A DNA stretch of 64,000 nt, taken from positions 19,139 to 83,138 of the forward strand of contig NZ_QLTK01000031.1 of assembly GCF_003269035.1 (NCBI RefSeq). The letters run 5' to 3'. The notes beneath the pieces are model-generated. The model searched no databases and was not told the origin of the DNA. It worked only from the letters and a program-made list of their open reading frames with translations. Source of the DNA: Paraburkholderia bryophila. Its GTDB lineage: Bacteria; Pseudomonadota; Gammaproteobacteria; Burkholderiales; Burkholderiaceae. Positions 8,239 to 19,592 of this stretch are shown here, piece by piece; within the stretch, counting starts at the first letter, position 1, and each line of letters starts with the position of its first letter. Made by a program: the position numbers and the translations under genes.

Positions 8239-9228
8239 ATGCGCGCGCTCCTCGCCCTCATTGGTTCGCTGTCCCGTCAGGGCCCGAGCGTACTGGCCGG
8301 CGGCGTGGCGGTCGGTTTGCTGGTGCCGTCGCTGGCCCAGGCGGCTCGTCCGCTGATGCCCTTGACGGTGTTCATCTTCGTGCTCGGTACGCTGCTGCGC
8401 GTCGACCCCGCCACGGTCGTCAAGGTGGCACGACGGCCCGCGGTTTCTGTGGTGCTGCCGCTACTGGCGATGATCGTGGTGCCGCTGCTGGTTGGTTACG
8501 CGGGTTTTGCGCTGGCGCTGCCGGCCGCCTGGACGCTTGCGCTGGTGCTGGCCTACAGCGCCCCGCCTTCGAGCGGCACCTCGGCGGTGGCGCGCATGCT
8601 CGGGCTGGACGCACCCGTCGCGCTGGTGGCGACGCTCGCGGCAATGGTGCTCGCCCCGCTCACCGCGCCGTTGCTCGCCGGCTGGTTCAGCCACGTCACG
8701 CACGGCGCGCCGGCCGGGATCGGCGCAATCGGCGCGGGCGGCCTCGCCCTGCGGCTTGCGTTGCTGATCGGCAGCGCGGAAGGCGTCGCGATTGTCGTGC
8801 GTAAAGTGGCGGGTCAACGCCTCGCGCGACATGCGAACGCGATCGATGTCACCGTCGTGATCGCGCTGCTGATCTTTGCACTCGGCACGATGGCCGGCAT
8901 GCAGCGGCTTTTACTCGACGAACCTCGCGCCGCGTTGCTGGCCATTTCGCTCGCCTTCGCGGCGAATCTCGCGGTGCAGACGCTGGCCTTTCTGAGCTGG
9001 CCCGGCAGCGTGCGCGAACGTTTCAACACCGCGCTGCTGATGGGCAATCGCAACGTCGGGCTGCTGTGGGCCGCGCTCGGTCTCGCCGCCACGCCGTCGA
9101 TGATCCTGTTCTTTTCCTGCGCGCAGTTGCCGATTTACACGCTGCCGCGCCTCATCGAATACCTGCTGCCGCGCGTGGAGGCGCTGTGCGGTAACTGGCG
9201 TGGGCGACGTGCCAGCGAGCGGACCTAA
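8239..9228 (+). CDS. BASS-like (bile acid:Na+ symporter family) membrane transporter
   Basis: The 329-aa protein has eight to ten hydrophobic helices. Features fitting the SBF/BASS or related arsenite-type permeases are LMPLTVFIFVLGTLLRV near the N terminus, the small-residue helix LAYSAPPSSGTSAVARMLGLD, and LLMGNRNVGLLWAALGL, which resembles the conserved crossover region. It begins 4 bp after the ATPase stop, so it is the last gene of the operon. These carriers move organic anions with sodium. The substrate here could be a precursor or product of the ligases. Family confidence is moderate. Confidence 0.65.
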   Translation: MRALLALIGSLSRQGPSVLAGGVAVGLLVPSLAQAARPLMPLTVFIFVLGTLLRVDPATVVKVARRPAVSVVLPLLAMIVVPLLVGYAGFALALPAAWTLALVLAYSAPPSSGTSAVARMLGLDAPVALVATLAAMVLAPLTAPLLAGWFSHVTHGAPAGIGAIGAGGLALRLALLIGSAEGVAIVVRKVAGQRLARHANAIDVTVVIALLIFALGTMAGMQRLLLDEPRAALLAISLAFAANLAVQTLAFLSWPGSVRERFNTALLMGNRNVGLLWAALGLAATPSMILFFSCAQLPIYTLPRLIEYLLPRVEALCGNWRGRRASERT

Positions 9229-9459
9229 CATTCGGCACGGGAATAGTCAGCGCGGGAAATCTTCTTCGATTGCGCTCACGCGAGCCTGGGCACTGGCCAC
9301 CGGAATCGCGATCGAGCGGGGCAGCCGCTACGCCATTCAGCGCGTCAATTAAAAAGCAGAATTCGTTGTTTGGCGTAACGAACGCTGCATGCTCTACTGC
9401 TTGCAACCCAACCCCGTTGCGGCGCCGCGGCGGTTTTCAGCCGGCCAAGGAAACACACT

Positions 9460-10686
9460 GTGCCCCAGTCCCTCCTCAAGGATCCACGCCACGTCGCGGC
9501 ACCCGACGCCGACGGCGACGACGCGCGCGACGCCTCTGCGTTCGTTCCCGTGCATGCGCCCACCGAGTTCAACGACAGCCCGGTGTCCCGCGCTTTCGAA
9601 CAGCCCTTGTTGCTAGGCCTGTTCCTGCCGATTCAGGCGGGCGGCTGGAGTGCGTCCACGCTGCCCCGCACGACCGACTGGGGTTTCGACTACAACCTCG
9701 AACTGGTGCAGCGGGCGGAAGCATTCGGCTTCGATCTGGTGTTCGCGCTGTCGCAATGGCTACCCAAAGGCGGCTACGGCGGCGTGTTCAACGGCGACGC
9801 GCTGGACTCTTTCATGTCGCTGGCGGCCATGACCGCGCGCACCGAACGCATCATTCTCGTCGCCACGAGTCATGTGCTGTACGGACCGTGGCATCCGTTG
9901 CATTTCGCCAAATTCACCGCGACGCTCGATCACATTTCGAAGGGCCGTTGGGGCATCAATGTGGTGACCGGGCATCGTGCGATCGAACACGAGATGTTCG
10001 GCTGGCATCGGATCGAACATGACCGCCGCTATGAACTGGCCGGCGAGTTTCTCGACGCCGTGCAGCAGTTGTGGGCGCAAACGGAGAATTTCTCGTTCGC
10101 GCCGGCACTGTCGAGCTGGAAACTGGACAAGGCTTTCGTCTCGCCCAAGCCGCGCTACGGCCGGCCGCTGCTCGTCAATGCAACAGGTTCCGACGCCGGT
10201 ATCGCCTTCGCCGCGCGCCATTCGGACGTGGTCTTCATTACGAGTCCGGCGGGCCCGGAAATCGAAGCCGCGCTCGCGGCGCTGCCCGCGCATACCGCGC
10301 GTGTGAAAGCCGCCGCGGCGGCGCACGGACGGAAGATCCGCACCCTGCTCAACCCGATGGTGATCTGTCGCGAGACCGAGACCGAAGCGCGCGCGTATCA
10401 CGACGCTATCGTCGCGCACGGCGACGAAGGCAGCTTCCATCGTTTCGACAGCGACGCGCATGCGTGGCGCGGCGGCGCCGGGCAACGCAGTGCGGCGGCC
10501 GCGCGCGCGGTGGGCGGCAACGTGGCCATGACCGGTTCGCCACGGCAGATCGCCGACTACATCGTGCGTTTGCATCGGGCCGGCGTCGATGGCGTTCAAC
10601 TGAGTTTCTTCGACTTCAAACCCGACCTCGAATTTTTCGGCGAACGGGTCTTGCCGCTATTGCGCGAGGCCGGCTTGCGGTATTGA
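9460..10686 (+). CDS. LLM-class flavin-dependent monooxygenase (SsuD/SfnG-like)
   Basis: The 408-aa cytoplasmic enzyme has the luciferase-like TIM-barrel fold. Recognisable elements are GLFLPIQAGGWS at the first strand, the segment ISKGRWGINVVTGH, and LLVNATGSDAGIAFAARHSDVVF near the flavin phosphate site. Such enzymes use FMNH2 and O2 to oxidise alkanesulfonates, dimethylsulfone or pyrimidines and need a separate flavin reductase. The GTG at 9460 is chosen because AAGGA precedes it at a good distance. A binding protein of the Dpp type follows in the same direction, suggesting uptake and oxidation of one compound, probably an organosulfur or N-containing one. Confidence 0.85.
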   Translation: MPQSLLKDPRHVAAPDADGDDARDASAFVPVHAPTEFNDSPVSRAFEQPLLLGLFLPIQAGGWSASTLPRTTDWGFDYNLELVQRAEAFGFDLVFALSQWLPKGGYGGVFNGDALDSFMSLAAMTARTERIILVATSHVLYGPWHPLHFAKFTATLDHISKGRWGINVVTGHRAIEHEMFGWHRIEHDRRYELAGEFLDAVQQLWAQTENFSFAPALSSWKLDKAFVSPKPRYGRPLLVNATGSDAGIAFAARHSDVVFITSPAGPEIEAALAALPAHTARVKAAAAAHGRKIRTLLNPMVICRETETEARAYHDAIVAHGDEGSFHRFDSDAHAWRGGAGQRSAAAARAVGGNVAMTGSPRQIADYIVRLHRAGVDGVQLSFFDFKPDLEFFGERVLPLLREAGLRY

Positions 10687-10765
10687 GCGGCCATCCATTT
10701 TTTGGCCGGCTGGCGCGCCGCGGCGCAACGGAGCCGGACTCCAACGACCTTGAACGGCGGTAACC

Positions 10766-12388
10766 ATGGGTTTCGATCGACGCGATTTTCTGCACACGTC
10801 GCTGGCGTTTCTGTCCGCCGGCGCAACAGCGGCATGGCCGGCTTTCGCGCAAGCGGCCACCGCTTCTCCCGCTCAGGCCGTGACGCCGGTGAACGGCGGC
10901 ACGCTGACCTACGCGGTGCCACAGGACCCGCCTTCGCTGGTGTCGCTGCTCGATACCAACACGGTAATCCGCAACATCAGCGCCAAGATCACCGAGGGGC
11001 TGCTACGCTACGACGCGCAGTTTCGCCCGCAACCGTTGCTCGCCATCGAATGGAGCATCAGCGCGGATAACCTGCGCTATACGTTCAAGCTACGGCCCAA
11101 CGTCAAATGGCACGACGGCGAGAGCTTCACCTCCGCCGACGTGCGCTATTCGATCCTCACGCAAAAGCGGCTCGGTCCGCGTGGGCGGATCACGCTCGCC
11201 AACGTCGAACGGGTCGACACGCCCGATCCGCTGACGGCCGTGATCGTGCTGGCCAAGCCGACACCGTATCTGATCAAGGCGCTGTCGTCGGCGGAATTGC
11301 CGATCGTGCCGCAGCACCGTTACGGCGACGGCGATCCGCTCGCGAGTCCGAACCTGAGCGCGCCGATCGGCACCGGTCCGTTCATCTTCGACAAATGGGT
11401 GCGCGGCAGCTACCTGGTGCTGCGCAAGAATCCGAACTACTGGCGTCCCGGCGCGCCGCATCTCGACCGCGTGGTCTATCGGGTCGTGCCGGATCAGGCC
11501 GCGATTTCGGTCGCACTCGAAACCGGCGAAGTGGATGCGGCGAGTGGCGTGAGTCTCGCCGATCTGGGCCGGCTCGCGACGCTACCGCAACTGAAAATCG
11601 ACGACACCTACGATGCGTATCTGAACAACGCGGCCTTCCTCGAATTCAACGTCGAGAACCCGATACTGGGCAAGCCGGAAGTGCGTCACGCGATCGCCCG
11701 CGCGATCGATCGCAACTTTCTCAAAGACAACGTGTTCTACAAGCGCTCAAGCGTGGTGGACTCGCCGGTGCCGTCGGTGTTGTCGAGCTACTACGACGAC
11801 AGCACGTTTCACTACCCTTACGACCTCGCCGAAGCGAACCGGCAACTCGACGCCGCAGGCTATCCGAAACAGGCCGACGGCCAGCGCTTCGCGCTCAGGC
11901 TGAACTACATCACCGGGGGCGACTTCCGGCGCGCGGCTGACTATCTGCGCGGCGCGCTGTCGCGGGTCGGCATCAAGGCAACGATTCTGGACGGCGACCT
12001 GCCGACCTATTTGCGGCGCGCCTATACGGCCCGCGAATTCGATCTGAACCTGAACGGCCTGGGCCGTCTGTACGACCCGACGGTGGGCGTGCAGCGGATC
12101 TACTGGTCGGACGGCGTCAAGCATCCGCTGATCTGGATCAACGCGTCGCACTACCAGAACCCGCAAGTCGACGACCTGTTTCGCGAGGCCGCCGTGGAGA
12201 CGGACGAAACCCGCCGCTCGGGCGCGTTCCGCCAGATCCAGCAGATTGTGGGTCGCGACCTGCCGGTGCTGCCGCTCGTGACCGTGCCTGCGGTGCAGGT
12301 GTTTCATGCGCGGGTGCACAACCTGAACAACAGCATCGATCTGGCGGCGGGCGACTTCTCCGAAACGTGGATCGAACCGAAAACCTGA
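10766..12388 (+). CDS. ABC transporter substrate-binding protein, family 5 (DppA/OppA-like)
   Basis: The 540-aa periplasmic protein has a Tat signal (RRDFL at residues 5-9, cleavage probably after AFAQA). Family 5 landmarks are WHDGESFTSADVRYSI, APIGTGPFIFDKWVRGSYLVLRKN in two parts, and NPNYWRPGAPHLD. It is clearly related to the second binding protein at 16264-17868, with shared blocks through the whole length. It faces the transporter operon, tail to tail with the fused ATPase gene, and may be an alternative receptor for the same permease. Confidence 0.88.
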   Translation: MGFDRRDFLHTSLAFLSAGATAAWPAFAQAATASPAQAVTPVNGGTLTYAVPQDPPSLVSLLDTNTVIRNISAKITEGLLRYDAQFRPQPLLAIEWSISADNLRYTFKLRPNVKWHDGESFTSADVRYSILTQKRLGPRGRITLANVERVDTPDPLTAVIVLAKPTPYLIKALSSAELPIVPQHRYGDGDPLASPNLSAPIGTGPFIFDKWVRGSYLVLRKNPNYWRPGAPHLDRVVYRVVPDQAAISVALETGEVDAASGVSLADLGRLATLPQLKIDDTYDAYLNNAAFLEFNVENPILGKPEVRHAIARAIDRNFLKDNVFYKRSSVVDSPVPSVLSSYYDDSTFHYPYDLAEANRQLDAAGYPKQADGQRFALRLNYITGGDFRRAADYLRGALSRVGIKATILDGDLPTYLRRAYTAREFDLNLNGLGRLYDPTVGVQRIYWSDGVKHPLIWINASHYQNPQVDDLFREAAVETDETRRSGAFRQIQQIVGRDLPVLPLVTVPAVQVFHARVHNLNNSIDLAAGDFSETWIEPKT

Positions 12389-12427
12389 CACGCCAGGCGC
12401 GTTGCCGCTCGTGCCGCGAACGGGTCT

Positions 12428-14152
<1,725 letters not shown>

Positions 14153-14177
14153 GGGTGCATCCTTTGGGACTTCGTGG

Positions 14178-15179
14178 TCACGCGCGTTCGCGCAGGCGCG
14201 GATTGAGGGCGTCGTTGAGGCCGTCGCCGAGCAGGTTCAGCGCCAGCACCGCCAGGACGATCGCACCGCCCGGCACGGCGGTCAGATACCACGCCGTGCG
14301 CAGCGAATCGCGCCCGGCGCCGATCATGCCGCCCCAACTCACCACGTTCGGGTCGCCCATGCCGAGAAACGACAAGGCGGACTCGATCAGAATGGCGCTG
14401 GCCACCATCACCGAGGCGGTGACGATCACCGGCGGCAACGCGTTCGGCAAGATTTCGCCGAAGATGATGCGGGCGTTGCTGAAGCCCTGGCTGCGCGCGG
14501 CGAGCACGAAATCGGCCTGGCGCAGCGTGCGGAATTCGGCGCGCACGATTCGCGCGACCGTCGGCCATGACGCGATGCCAATGGCGAGCGCGATCACCGT
14601 GACACTGGGCCGGCCGATTGCGACGATCACGATCACCAGCAGAAACGACGGCACGGTCTGAAAGAGTTCGGTCACGCGCACCAGCAGATCGTCGACGATG
14701 CCGCCGAAAAAGCCACCCGTCGCGCCGACCAGCGTGCCGATCACGAGGCCGATGGCCGCTGCCGTCGCGCCGATCAGCAACGACACCCGGGTGCCGTGCG
14801 CAATGCCCGCCGCGACGTCGCGGCCGAGCGAATCGGTGCCGAGCCGATACTGCGGATCGGTGCCCGGCCATTCGAACGGCGCGCCGACCATATCGAGCGG
14901 ATCGCCGGGAAACAGATGTCCCGCGCCGAGTGCGAGCACGAGGAACGCGGCGAGTAAGAGCAGGCCTGCCAGCGCGGACGGATTGCGCAGCAGAGCGCGT
15001 GAGACGCCTCGGTCGGGGGCGCTTGAGCCTACCGCCGTGCGAGGCGGCGCCGGCGCAGCTCCGCGCCGGCCGAACAGTGCGCCGGCCAGTTGACGACGCC
15101 ACGGCGAAACGTACGGTTCGACCGGTTCGGCCGCAACGGCTTTTACATTCGAGGAAACATTCGAGGAATCGGATGCCAT
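14178..15179 (-). CDS. ABC transporter permease, DppC-like
   Basis: The 333-aa inner-membrane subunit has a soluble N-terminal extension of about 75 residues, followed by about six helices. The N-terminal region after the first helix holds LGTDSLGRDVAAGIAHGTRVSL, here split as LGTDSLGRDV and GTRVSLLIG, a hallmark of DppC/OppC. The EAA-type loop FVLAARSQGFSNARIIFGEI is near residue 230. It pairs with the DppB-like subunit 76 bp upstream. Confidence 0.9.
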   Translation of the reverse strand: MASDSSNVSSNVKAVAAEPVEPYVSPWRRQLAGALFGRRGAAPAPPRTAVGSSAPDRGVSRALLRNPSALAGLLLLAAFLVLALGAGHLFPGDPLDMVGAPFEWPGTDPQYRLGTDSLGRDVAAGIAHGTRVSLLIGATAAAIGLVIGTLVGATGGFFGGIVDDLLVRVTELFQTVPSFLLVIVIVAIGRPSVTVIALAIGIASWPTVARIVRAEFRTLRQADFVLAARSQGFSNARIIFGEILPNALPPVIVTASVMVASAILIESALSFLGMGDPNVVSWGGMIGAGRDSLRTAWYLTAVPGGAIVLAVLALNLLGDGLNDALNPRLRERA

Positions 15180-15255
15180 GTCATCTCCCTGAACTTGAAC
15201 TTTCAGCCTCGCGCTTTGGACGCTGAAGAAAAAAGGCGCTTCGAGCGACGTGCGT

Positions 15256-16236
15256 TCACGCCACGCGCGGATCGAGCCACGCCTGCAATAGATCGACCAG
15301 CACGTTCGCGACGATCACCAGTAGCGACGACAGCAGCAGCACGCCGAGCAGCACGCTGAAGTCGCGCGCCATGACCGCGTCGAGCGCGAGGCGCCCGAGA
15401 CCCGGCCAGCTGAATACCGTCTCGGTGACCGCCGCGCCGCCCAGCAGCGTGCCGAAATGAATGCCGACCAGCGTGGTGAGCGGCATCAACGCGTTGCGCA
15501 GTACGTGACGCAGGGTGACGCGCCAGGGATGAAGCCCCTTCGCATGAGCGGTCCGCACGAAATCCTGGCGCTGTACTTCAAGCATCGCGGCGCGCGTGAG
15601 CCGCGCGTAGATCGCGATGAAGAACGTGGATAGCGTCGCGGCGGGCAGCAGCACATGCTTTGCCGCATCGATGAAATACGCGAAACCATGCAGCGGTACG
15701 CCCAATGTCAGGTTGCCGCCGCTCGGCAGCCAGCCGAGATGCACCGAAAACAGCACGATCGCGAGCAGCCCGATCCAGAATCCCGGCGTCGAGTAAAACA
15801 GCAACGCCAGCACCGACAGCACGCGGTCGGGCCATTTGCCGGCCCAATGCGCCATCACCGCGCCGAGCGCCACGCCAACCACGATCGCGAATGAAAGCGC
15901 CACGCCCATCAGCAGCAGCGTGTTCGGCAAGCGCGACAGGATCAGTTCCATCACCGGCATGTCGTAACGCGGCGAATAACCGAGGCTGAAATGCGACAGA
16001 TGCGCGAGGTACGACCACAACTGATGCAGGACCGGCTGATCCAGACCGAACTTCGCCCGCAACACCTGCATGGTTTCCACGGTCGCCGAACCGGACTCGC
16101 CCGCCAATACGTCGGCGGCATCGCCCGGCATTAGCTTCAGCAGAAAGAAGTTAAGCACGACGATGCCGATCACGGTCGGCAACGCCTGCCACGCGGTGCG
16201 TTTTACTATCGCGCCGAAACGCGCACGTCGACTCAT
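15256..16236 (-). CDS. ABC transporter permease, DppB-like
   Basis: The 326-aa inner-membrane subunit has about six helices. DppB landmarks are LKLMPGDAADVLAGE near residue 31, LGYSPRYDMPVMELI, and the loop FVRTAHAKGLHPWRV. It ends 76 bp before the DppC-like gene and begins 27 bp after the binding-protein gene of the same operon. Confidence 0.9.
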   Translation of the reverse strand: MSRRARFGAIVKRTAWQALPTVIGIVVLNFFLLKLMPGDAADVLAGESGSATVETMQVLRAKFGLDQPVLHQLWSYLAHLSHFSLGYSPRYDMPVMELILSRLPNTLLLMGVALSFAIVVGVALGAVMAHWAGKWPDRVLSVLALLFYSTPGFWIGLLAIVLFSVHLGWLPSGGNLTLGVPLHGFAYFIDAAKHVLLPAATLSTFFIAIYARLTRAAMLEVQRQDFVRTAHAKGLHPWRVTLRHVLRNALMPLTTLVGIHFGTLLGGAAVTETVFSWPGLGRLALDAVMARDFSVLLGVLLLSSLLVIVANVLVDLLQAWLDPRVA

Positions 16237-16263
16237 TGCCGGGCCTTTATCGGTACGTTGTCG

Positions 16264-17868
16264 TCAGGTGCTCAGAAACACATCCGCCAGATTGCCTTCG
16301 AGGCCCTGCGCGGAAACCGTGTGGTTGTGTACGCGCCGGTTGGCGAGCGTGACCATGCGTGGCGCGACCAGGTTCAGAATCGGCAGATCGCGGTAAACGA
16401 TCTGCTGGAACTGCTGATACAGCGCCACGCGTTTGCCTTCGTCGGTTTCCACCGAGGCGGTTTCCAGCAGGCGATCCACTTCCGCATTGCTGTAGTGCGG
16501 CGCGTTCGAGAACGGCACGCCGGGGCGAATGTTCTTCGACCAGTAGAGCCGCTGCACGCCCACGCTCGGATCGAATAGCGTATTGACGCCGATGCTGGTG
16601 AAGTCGAACTGGCGGTCGGCGTACACGCGCTTCAGAAACGCGGGCAAATCCTGCGAACGCACGGTCACGTCGATCCCCACGCGCGCCAGCGCGGACTTCA
16701 CGTAGTCGGCCTGGCGGCGGTACAGGTCGCCGTAGGGCAGAAAGTCATGCGTCAGGCCGAAGCGAACGCCGCCGTCCTTGCGCGGATAGCCCGCCGCGTC
16801 GAGCAGCGCGTCCGCGGCGGCCGTGTCGAACGCATAGGGGCCAAGTTTTGCGTCGTGATACGGCGAACCCGGCGTGATCGGCGTGGGCGAGAGATCGGCA
16901 TAGCCGTAGGCGACCGTGCGCTGCACGACTTGCGGATTGATGGCGTGAGCAATCGCCTGGCGCACGCGCAAGTCCTTCAGGATCGGATGGTCGAGATTGA
17001 AATCGATCTCGGCCAGCGGTTCGAGAAACTTGTAGCCACGCGTTTCGAGCGCGAGTTGCGGCAATTGCGTGAGACGCGGCAGATCGGTGAGCGGCACCGG
17101 GTTCTCGCCGCCCAGATCGAGCGCGCCGGTCTCGAATGCCGCCGAGCGCGCGGCCGCGTCCGGAATGACCTTGAAGACGAGCCCGTCGATATACGGTTTG
17201 CCCGCGTCCCAGTAGTCCGGATTGCGTTCGTAGACGATATTGGCGCCACGCGTCCACGATTTGAAACGGAACGGGCCGGTGCCGATCGGCGCGTTGTTGT
17301 GCGGATTCGTCAGCGGATCGCCGGATGCGTAAAGGTGCTTCGGCACGATCGGCGATTCGCCCGCCGACAGCGCTTTCAGCAGATAAGGCGCCGGCTTCGA
17401 CAGTTCGATGACTGCGGTGCGGGCGTCCGGCGTGGCGATGCGCGTCACGTTGGCGAACGTGCTGCGCCCGCGCGGATGCACGGCCTTGAGCAGATCGATC
17501 GAAAACGCCACGTCCGCCGACGTGAACGGCTGACCGTCGTGCCATTTGACGTTCTGCCGCAGCGTGAAGCTGTATTTCAGGCCGTCGGGACTGACGTTCC
17601 ACGCCGTGGCCAATTGCGGCTTCGGCCGCAGATCGAAGTCGTATGCGAGCAAACCTTCCAGCACTTTCGAACTGGCCACGAGCGCGGGCCCCGTCGTCTG
17701 GAAGATCGACACGAGCACCGGCGGCTCGGGATTGATCAGCATGTTCAGCGTGCCGCCCCGTTTCGGTGCGGCGGCTTCGCCTTGAGCGCGCGCCAATACC
17801 GGCACGCCGGCTGCTGCCAGTGCCGCGCCCGAGGAAATCAGAAAACTACGTCGATTCAGTCCTGCCAT
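16264..17868 (-). CDS. ABC transporter substrate-binding protein, family 5 (DppA-like), operon copy
   Basis: The 534-aa periplasmic receptor is first in the minus-strand Dpp-type operon. It has a Tat signal (NRRSFL at residues 5-10) with a likely cleavage site after VLARAQG. Family 5 motifs include WHDGQPFTSADVAFSI, PIGTGPFRFKSW and NPDYWDAGKPYID. It resembles the plus-strand protein at 10766-12388, so the region carries two receptors for one permease set. Ligands could be opines, peptides or sulfur compounds. The linked LLM monooxygenase favours a compound that needs oxidative cleavage. Confidence 0.9.
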   Translation of the reverse strand: MAGLNRRSFLISSGAALAAAGVPVLARAQGEAAAPKRGGTLNMLINPEPPVLVSIFQTTGPALVASSKVLEGLLAYDFDLRPKPQLATAWNVSPDGLKYSFTLRQNVKWHDGQPFTSADVAFSIDLLKAVHPRGRSTFANVTRIATPDARTAVIELSKPAPYLLKALSAGESPIVPKHLYASGDPLTNPHNNAPIGTGPFRFKSWTRGANIVYERNPDYWDAGKPYIDGLVFKVIPDAAARSAAFETGALDLGGENPVPLTDLPRLTQLPQLALETRGYKFLEPLAEIDFNLDHPILKDLRVRQAIAHAINPQVVQRTVAYGYADLSPTPITPGSPYHDAKLGPYAFDTAAADALLDAAGYPRKDGGVRFGLTHDFLPYGDLYRRQADYVKSALARVGIDVTVRSQDLPAFLKRVYADRQFDFTSIGVNTLFDPSVGVQRLYWSKNIRPGVPFSNAPHYSNAEVDRLLETASVETDEGKRVALYQQFQQIVYRDLPILNLVAPRMVTLANRRVHNHTVSAQGLEGNLADVFLST

Positions 17869-18261
17869 GTGATCCTGGTCCTTTCGCCAACACGGCAGAC
17901 AGCCACCGTGAAATGTCGTGTTCGTCTCGTCGGCCGTGCTACTGCCGCAGCGCTCACGATAAAGCCGCTACCGCGCCAAAAGAACCAATCGTTGCGCATA
18001 TGCTAAGCAGCGGGTGAAGGAAAGGACCCCGTTGGTCGGGTTGCGCGAGCATGAATTAACTAAGGATCGCCAATCTATTCGACGACCCGGACGCTATCGC
18101 TCGAAGTTCGCCACTAGCGCGCCCTACTCGCCTGATTTGCCGATATCCATATCGATTATGGTTGTTTGTTCAATCAGTTCGGCTTGCTTAAGGTGACTTG
18201 CCACCTTGCTTCTCGCACCGGCAAATCATCCACGACTTCAATAAAACTGATTTGAACAACC
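17869..18261. promoter_or_regulatory. divergent promoter region between Dpp-type operon and porin, with two inverted repeats
   Basis: This 393-bp gap has no supported gene. A small palindrome, CCATA-TCGAT-TATGG, lies at 18147-18161. A hairpin with arms AAGGTG and CACCTT lies at 18190-18207, about 55 bp before the porin start, probably in its leader. I could not pick convincing -35/-10 pairs for either direction. Confidence 0.4.
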
Positions 18262-19491
18262 ATGAAAAAAATCCTCTTCGCCTTTGGCGTGTCGTCTCTT
18301 CTGGCCGGCACGGCCAGTGCTCAAAGCAGCGTCACGCTGTACGGCATCGTGACCGGCAACGTCACGTATTCGAACAATGCGCAAACCGCGGCGACATCGG
18401 CCTCGGGCAAACCTAAAGGCGGCGCCCAGGTCGCCCAGCTGGATGGCGGTTCGTCGGGGCTTTCGTCGAGCCGATGGGGTCTCACGGGCGCCGAAGATCT
18501 CGGCGGCGGACTGAAGGCGATCTTCAAGCTCGAAAGCGGCTTCAGCGTGAATAGCGGCGCGCTCGGACAAGGCGGCACCGAGTTCGGCCGTCAGGCATGG
18601 GTCGGATTCTCGGCCGACAAGTACGGCACGTTCACGCTGGGACGTCAGGCGGATACGTCGGTGGAATTCATCTCGCCGCTGCTGGCCGGCTGGTACTGGG
18701 GAAACCTGGCGATCCACCCCGCCGACTACGACAACCTGAACTTCACGCACCGGATCAACAACACGGTCAAGTACCTGTCGGATTCGTTTGGCGGGTTCCG
18801 CTTTGGCGCGTTGTATAGCCTGGGTGGCGTGGCCGGGAATGTCACGCAGAATCAGTTCTGGTCGACGGGTTTGAGTTATACCGGCGGCGGATTTGCATTC
18901 GCGGCGTCGATCATCAACGCGCGCAATCCGAATTCGTCGCTCTACGGCACGAACGCCAATGCGAGCGCGACCGGCAACAATCTCGGTTCCGCCGGCTCGG
19001 CCACCGCGGCGGAGTCCAATCCGGCTATCGCGGGTTTCGCTTCGGCGCATACGCAACAGACGGTGTCGGTCGCGACCACGTACACGGCGGGCGGCGCTAT
19101 CTTCGGCGCAGCCTATTCGAACACGCAATTCCGCGGACTCGGCTCGAACGCGTCGCTGAATACGCTCAATTACAGCGGCTCGACGACCCTCAGCACGGTT
19201 AGTGCGAGCCTGCGCTATCAGGCGACGCCGTACCTGCGCTTCGGCACGTCGTTCGATTACACGCAAGGCGGCAGCGTAGGCAGCAAGGGCAACGCGAAGT
19301 ACGAGCAATTCAATCTGGGGAGCGCGTATTCGCTCTCGAAGGCGACCGAGTTGTATCTGACGGGCGCGTTCCAGCATGCGAGCGGTACGGATTCGCTGGG
19401 GCGTCCCGCCGTCGCGGCGATCGGCTACCTGACACCTTCAGCGACGGACAAGCAGGTGGCGGTATCGGCGGGGCTTAAGCATCTGTTCTGA
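18262..19491 (+). CDS. Gram-negative outer-membrane porin, OmpC/Omp32-like
   Basis: The 409-aa protein forms a trimeric 16-strand barrel in the outer membrane. The Sec signal ends in GTASAQS, and the mature start SSVTLYGIV is the standard betaproteobacterial porin opening. Other family blocks are SSRWGLTGAEDLGGGLKAIF, FGRQAWVGFSADKYGTFTLGRQ (split here as FGRQAWVGFS and GTFTLGRQAD), and a C-terminal Phe in GLKHLF that is needed for barrel assembly. A terminator-like hairpin follows. The gene stands alone. Confidence 0.95.
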   Translation: MKKILFAFGVSSLLAGTASAQSSVTLYGIVTGNVTYSNNAQTAATSASGKPKGGAQVAQLDGGSSGLSSSRWGLTGAEDLGGGLKAIFKLESGFSVNSGALGQGGTEFGRQAWVGFSADKYGTFTLGRQADTSVEFISPLLAGWYWGNLAIHPADYDNLNFTHRINNTVKYLSDSFGGFRFGALYSLGGVAGNVTQNQFWSTGLSYTGGGFAFAASIINARNPNSSLYGTNANASATGNNLGSAGSATAAESNPAIAGFASAHTQQTVSVATTYTAGGAIFGAAYSNTQFRGLGSNASLNTLNYSGSTTLSTVSASLRYQATPYLRFGTSFDYTQGGSVGSKGNAKYEQFNLGSAYSLSKATELYLTGAFQHASGTDSLGRPAVAAIGYLTPSATDKQVAVSAGLKHLF

Positions 19492-19504
19492 TGCACAGAT
19501 ATGA

Positions 19505-19530
19505 CAGGGCCGGTTGCATCGACGGCCCTG
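19505..19530 (+). terminator. hairpin after the porin gene
   Basis: Perfect 8-bp arms CAGGGCCG and CGGCCCTG enclose a 10-nt loop, starting 14 bp after the porin stop. The following bases are only mildly T-rich, so termination may be partial. Confidence 0.6.
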
Positions 19531-19592
19531 GCTTACCTTGCCGCGCAACCGTGGAACATGCCGTATTCCACCGGTCCCGCGCACTCATTTCA

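Noticed and set aside
10688..10708. hairpin CGGCCA/TGGCCG after the first LLM gene as terminator
   Set aside because: The T run lies in the loop, not after the stem, so it is unlikely to work as an intrinsic terminator.
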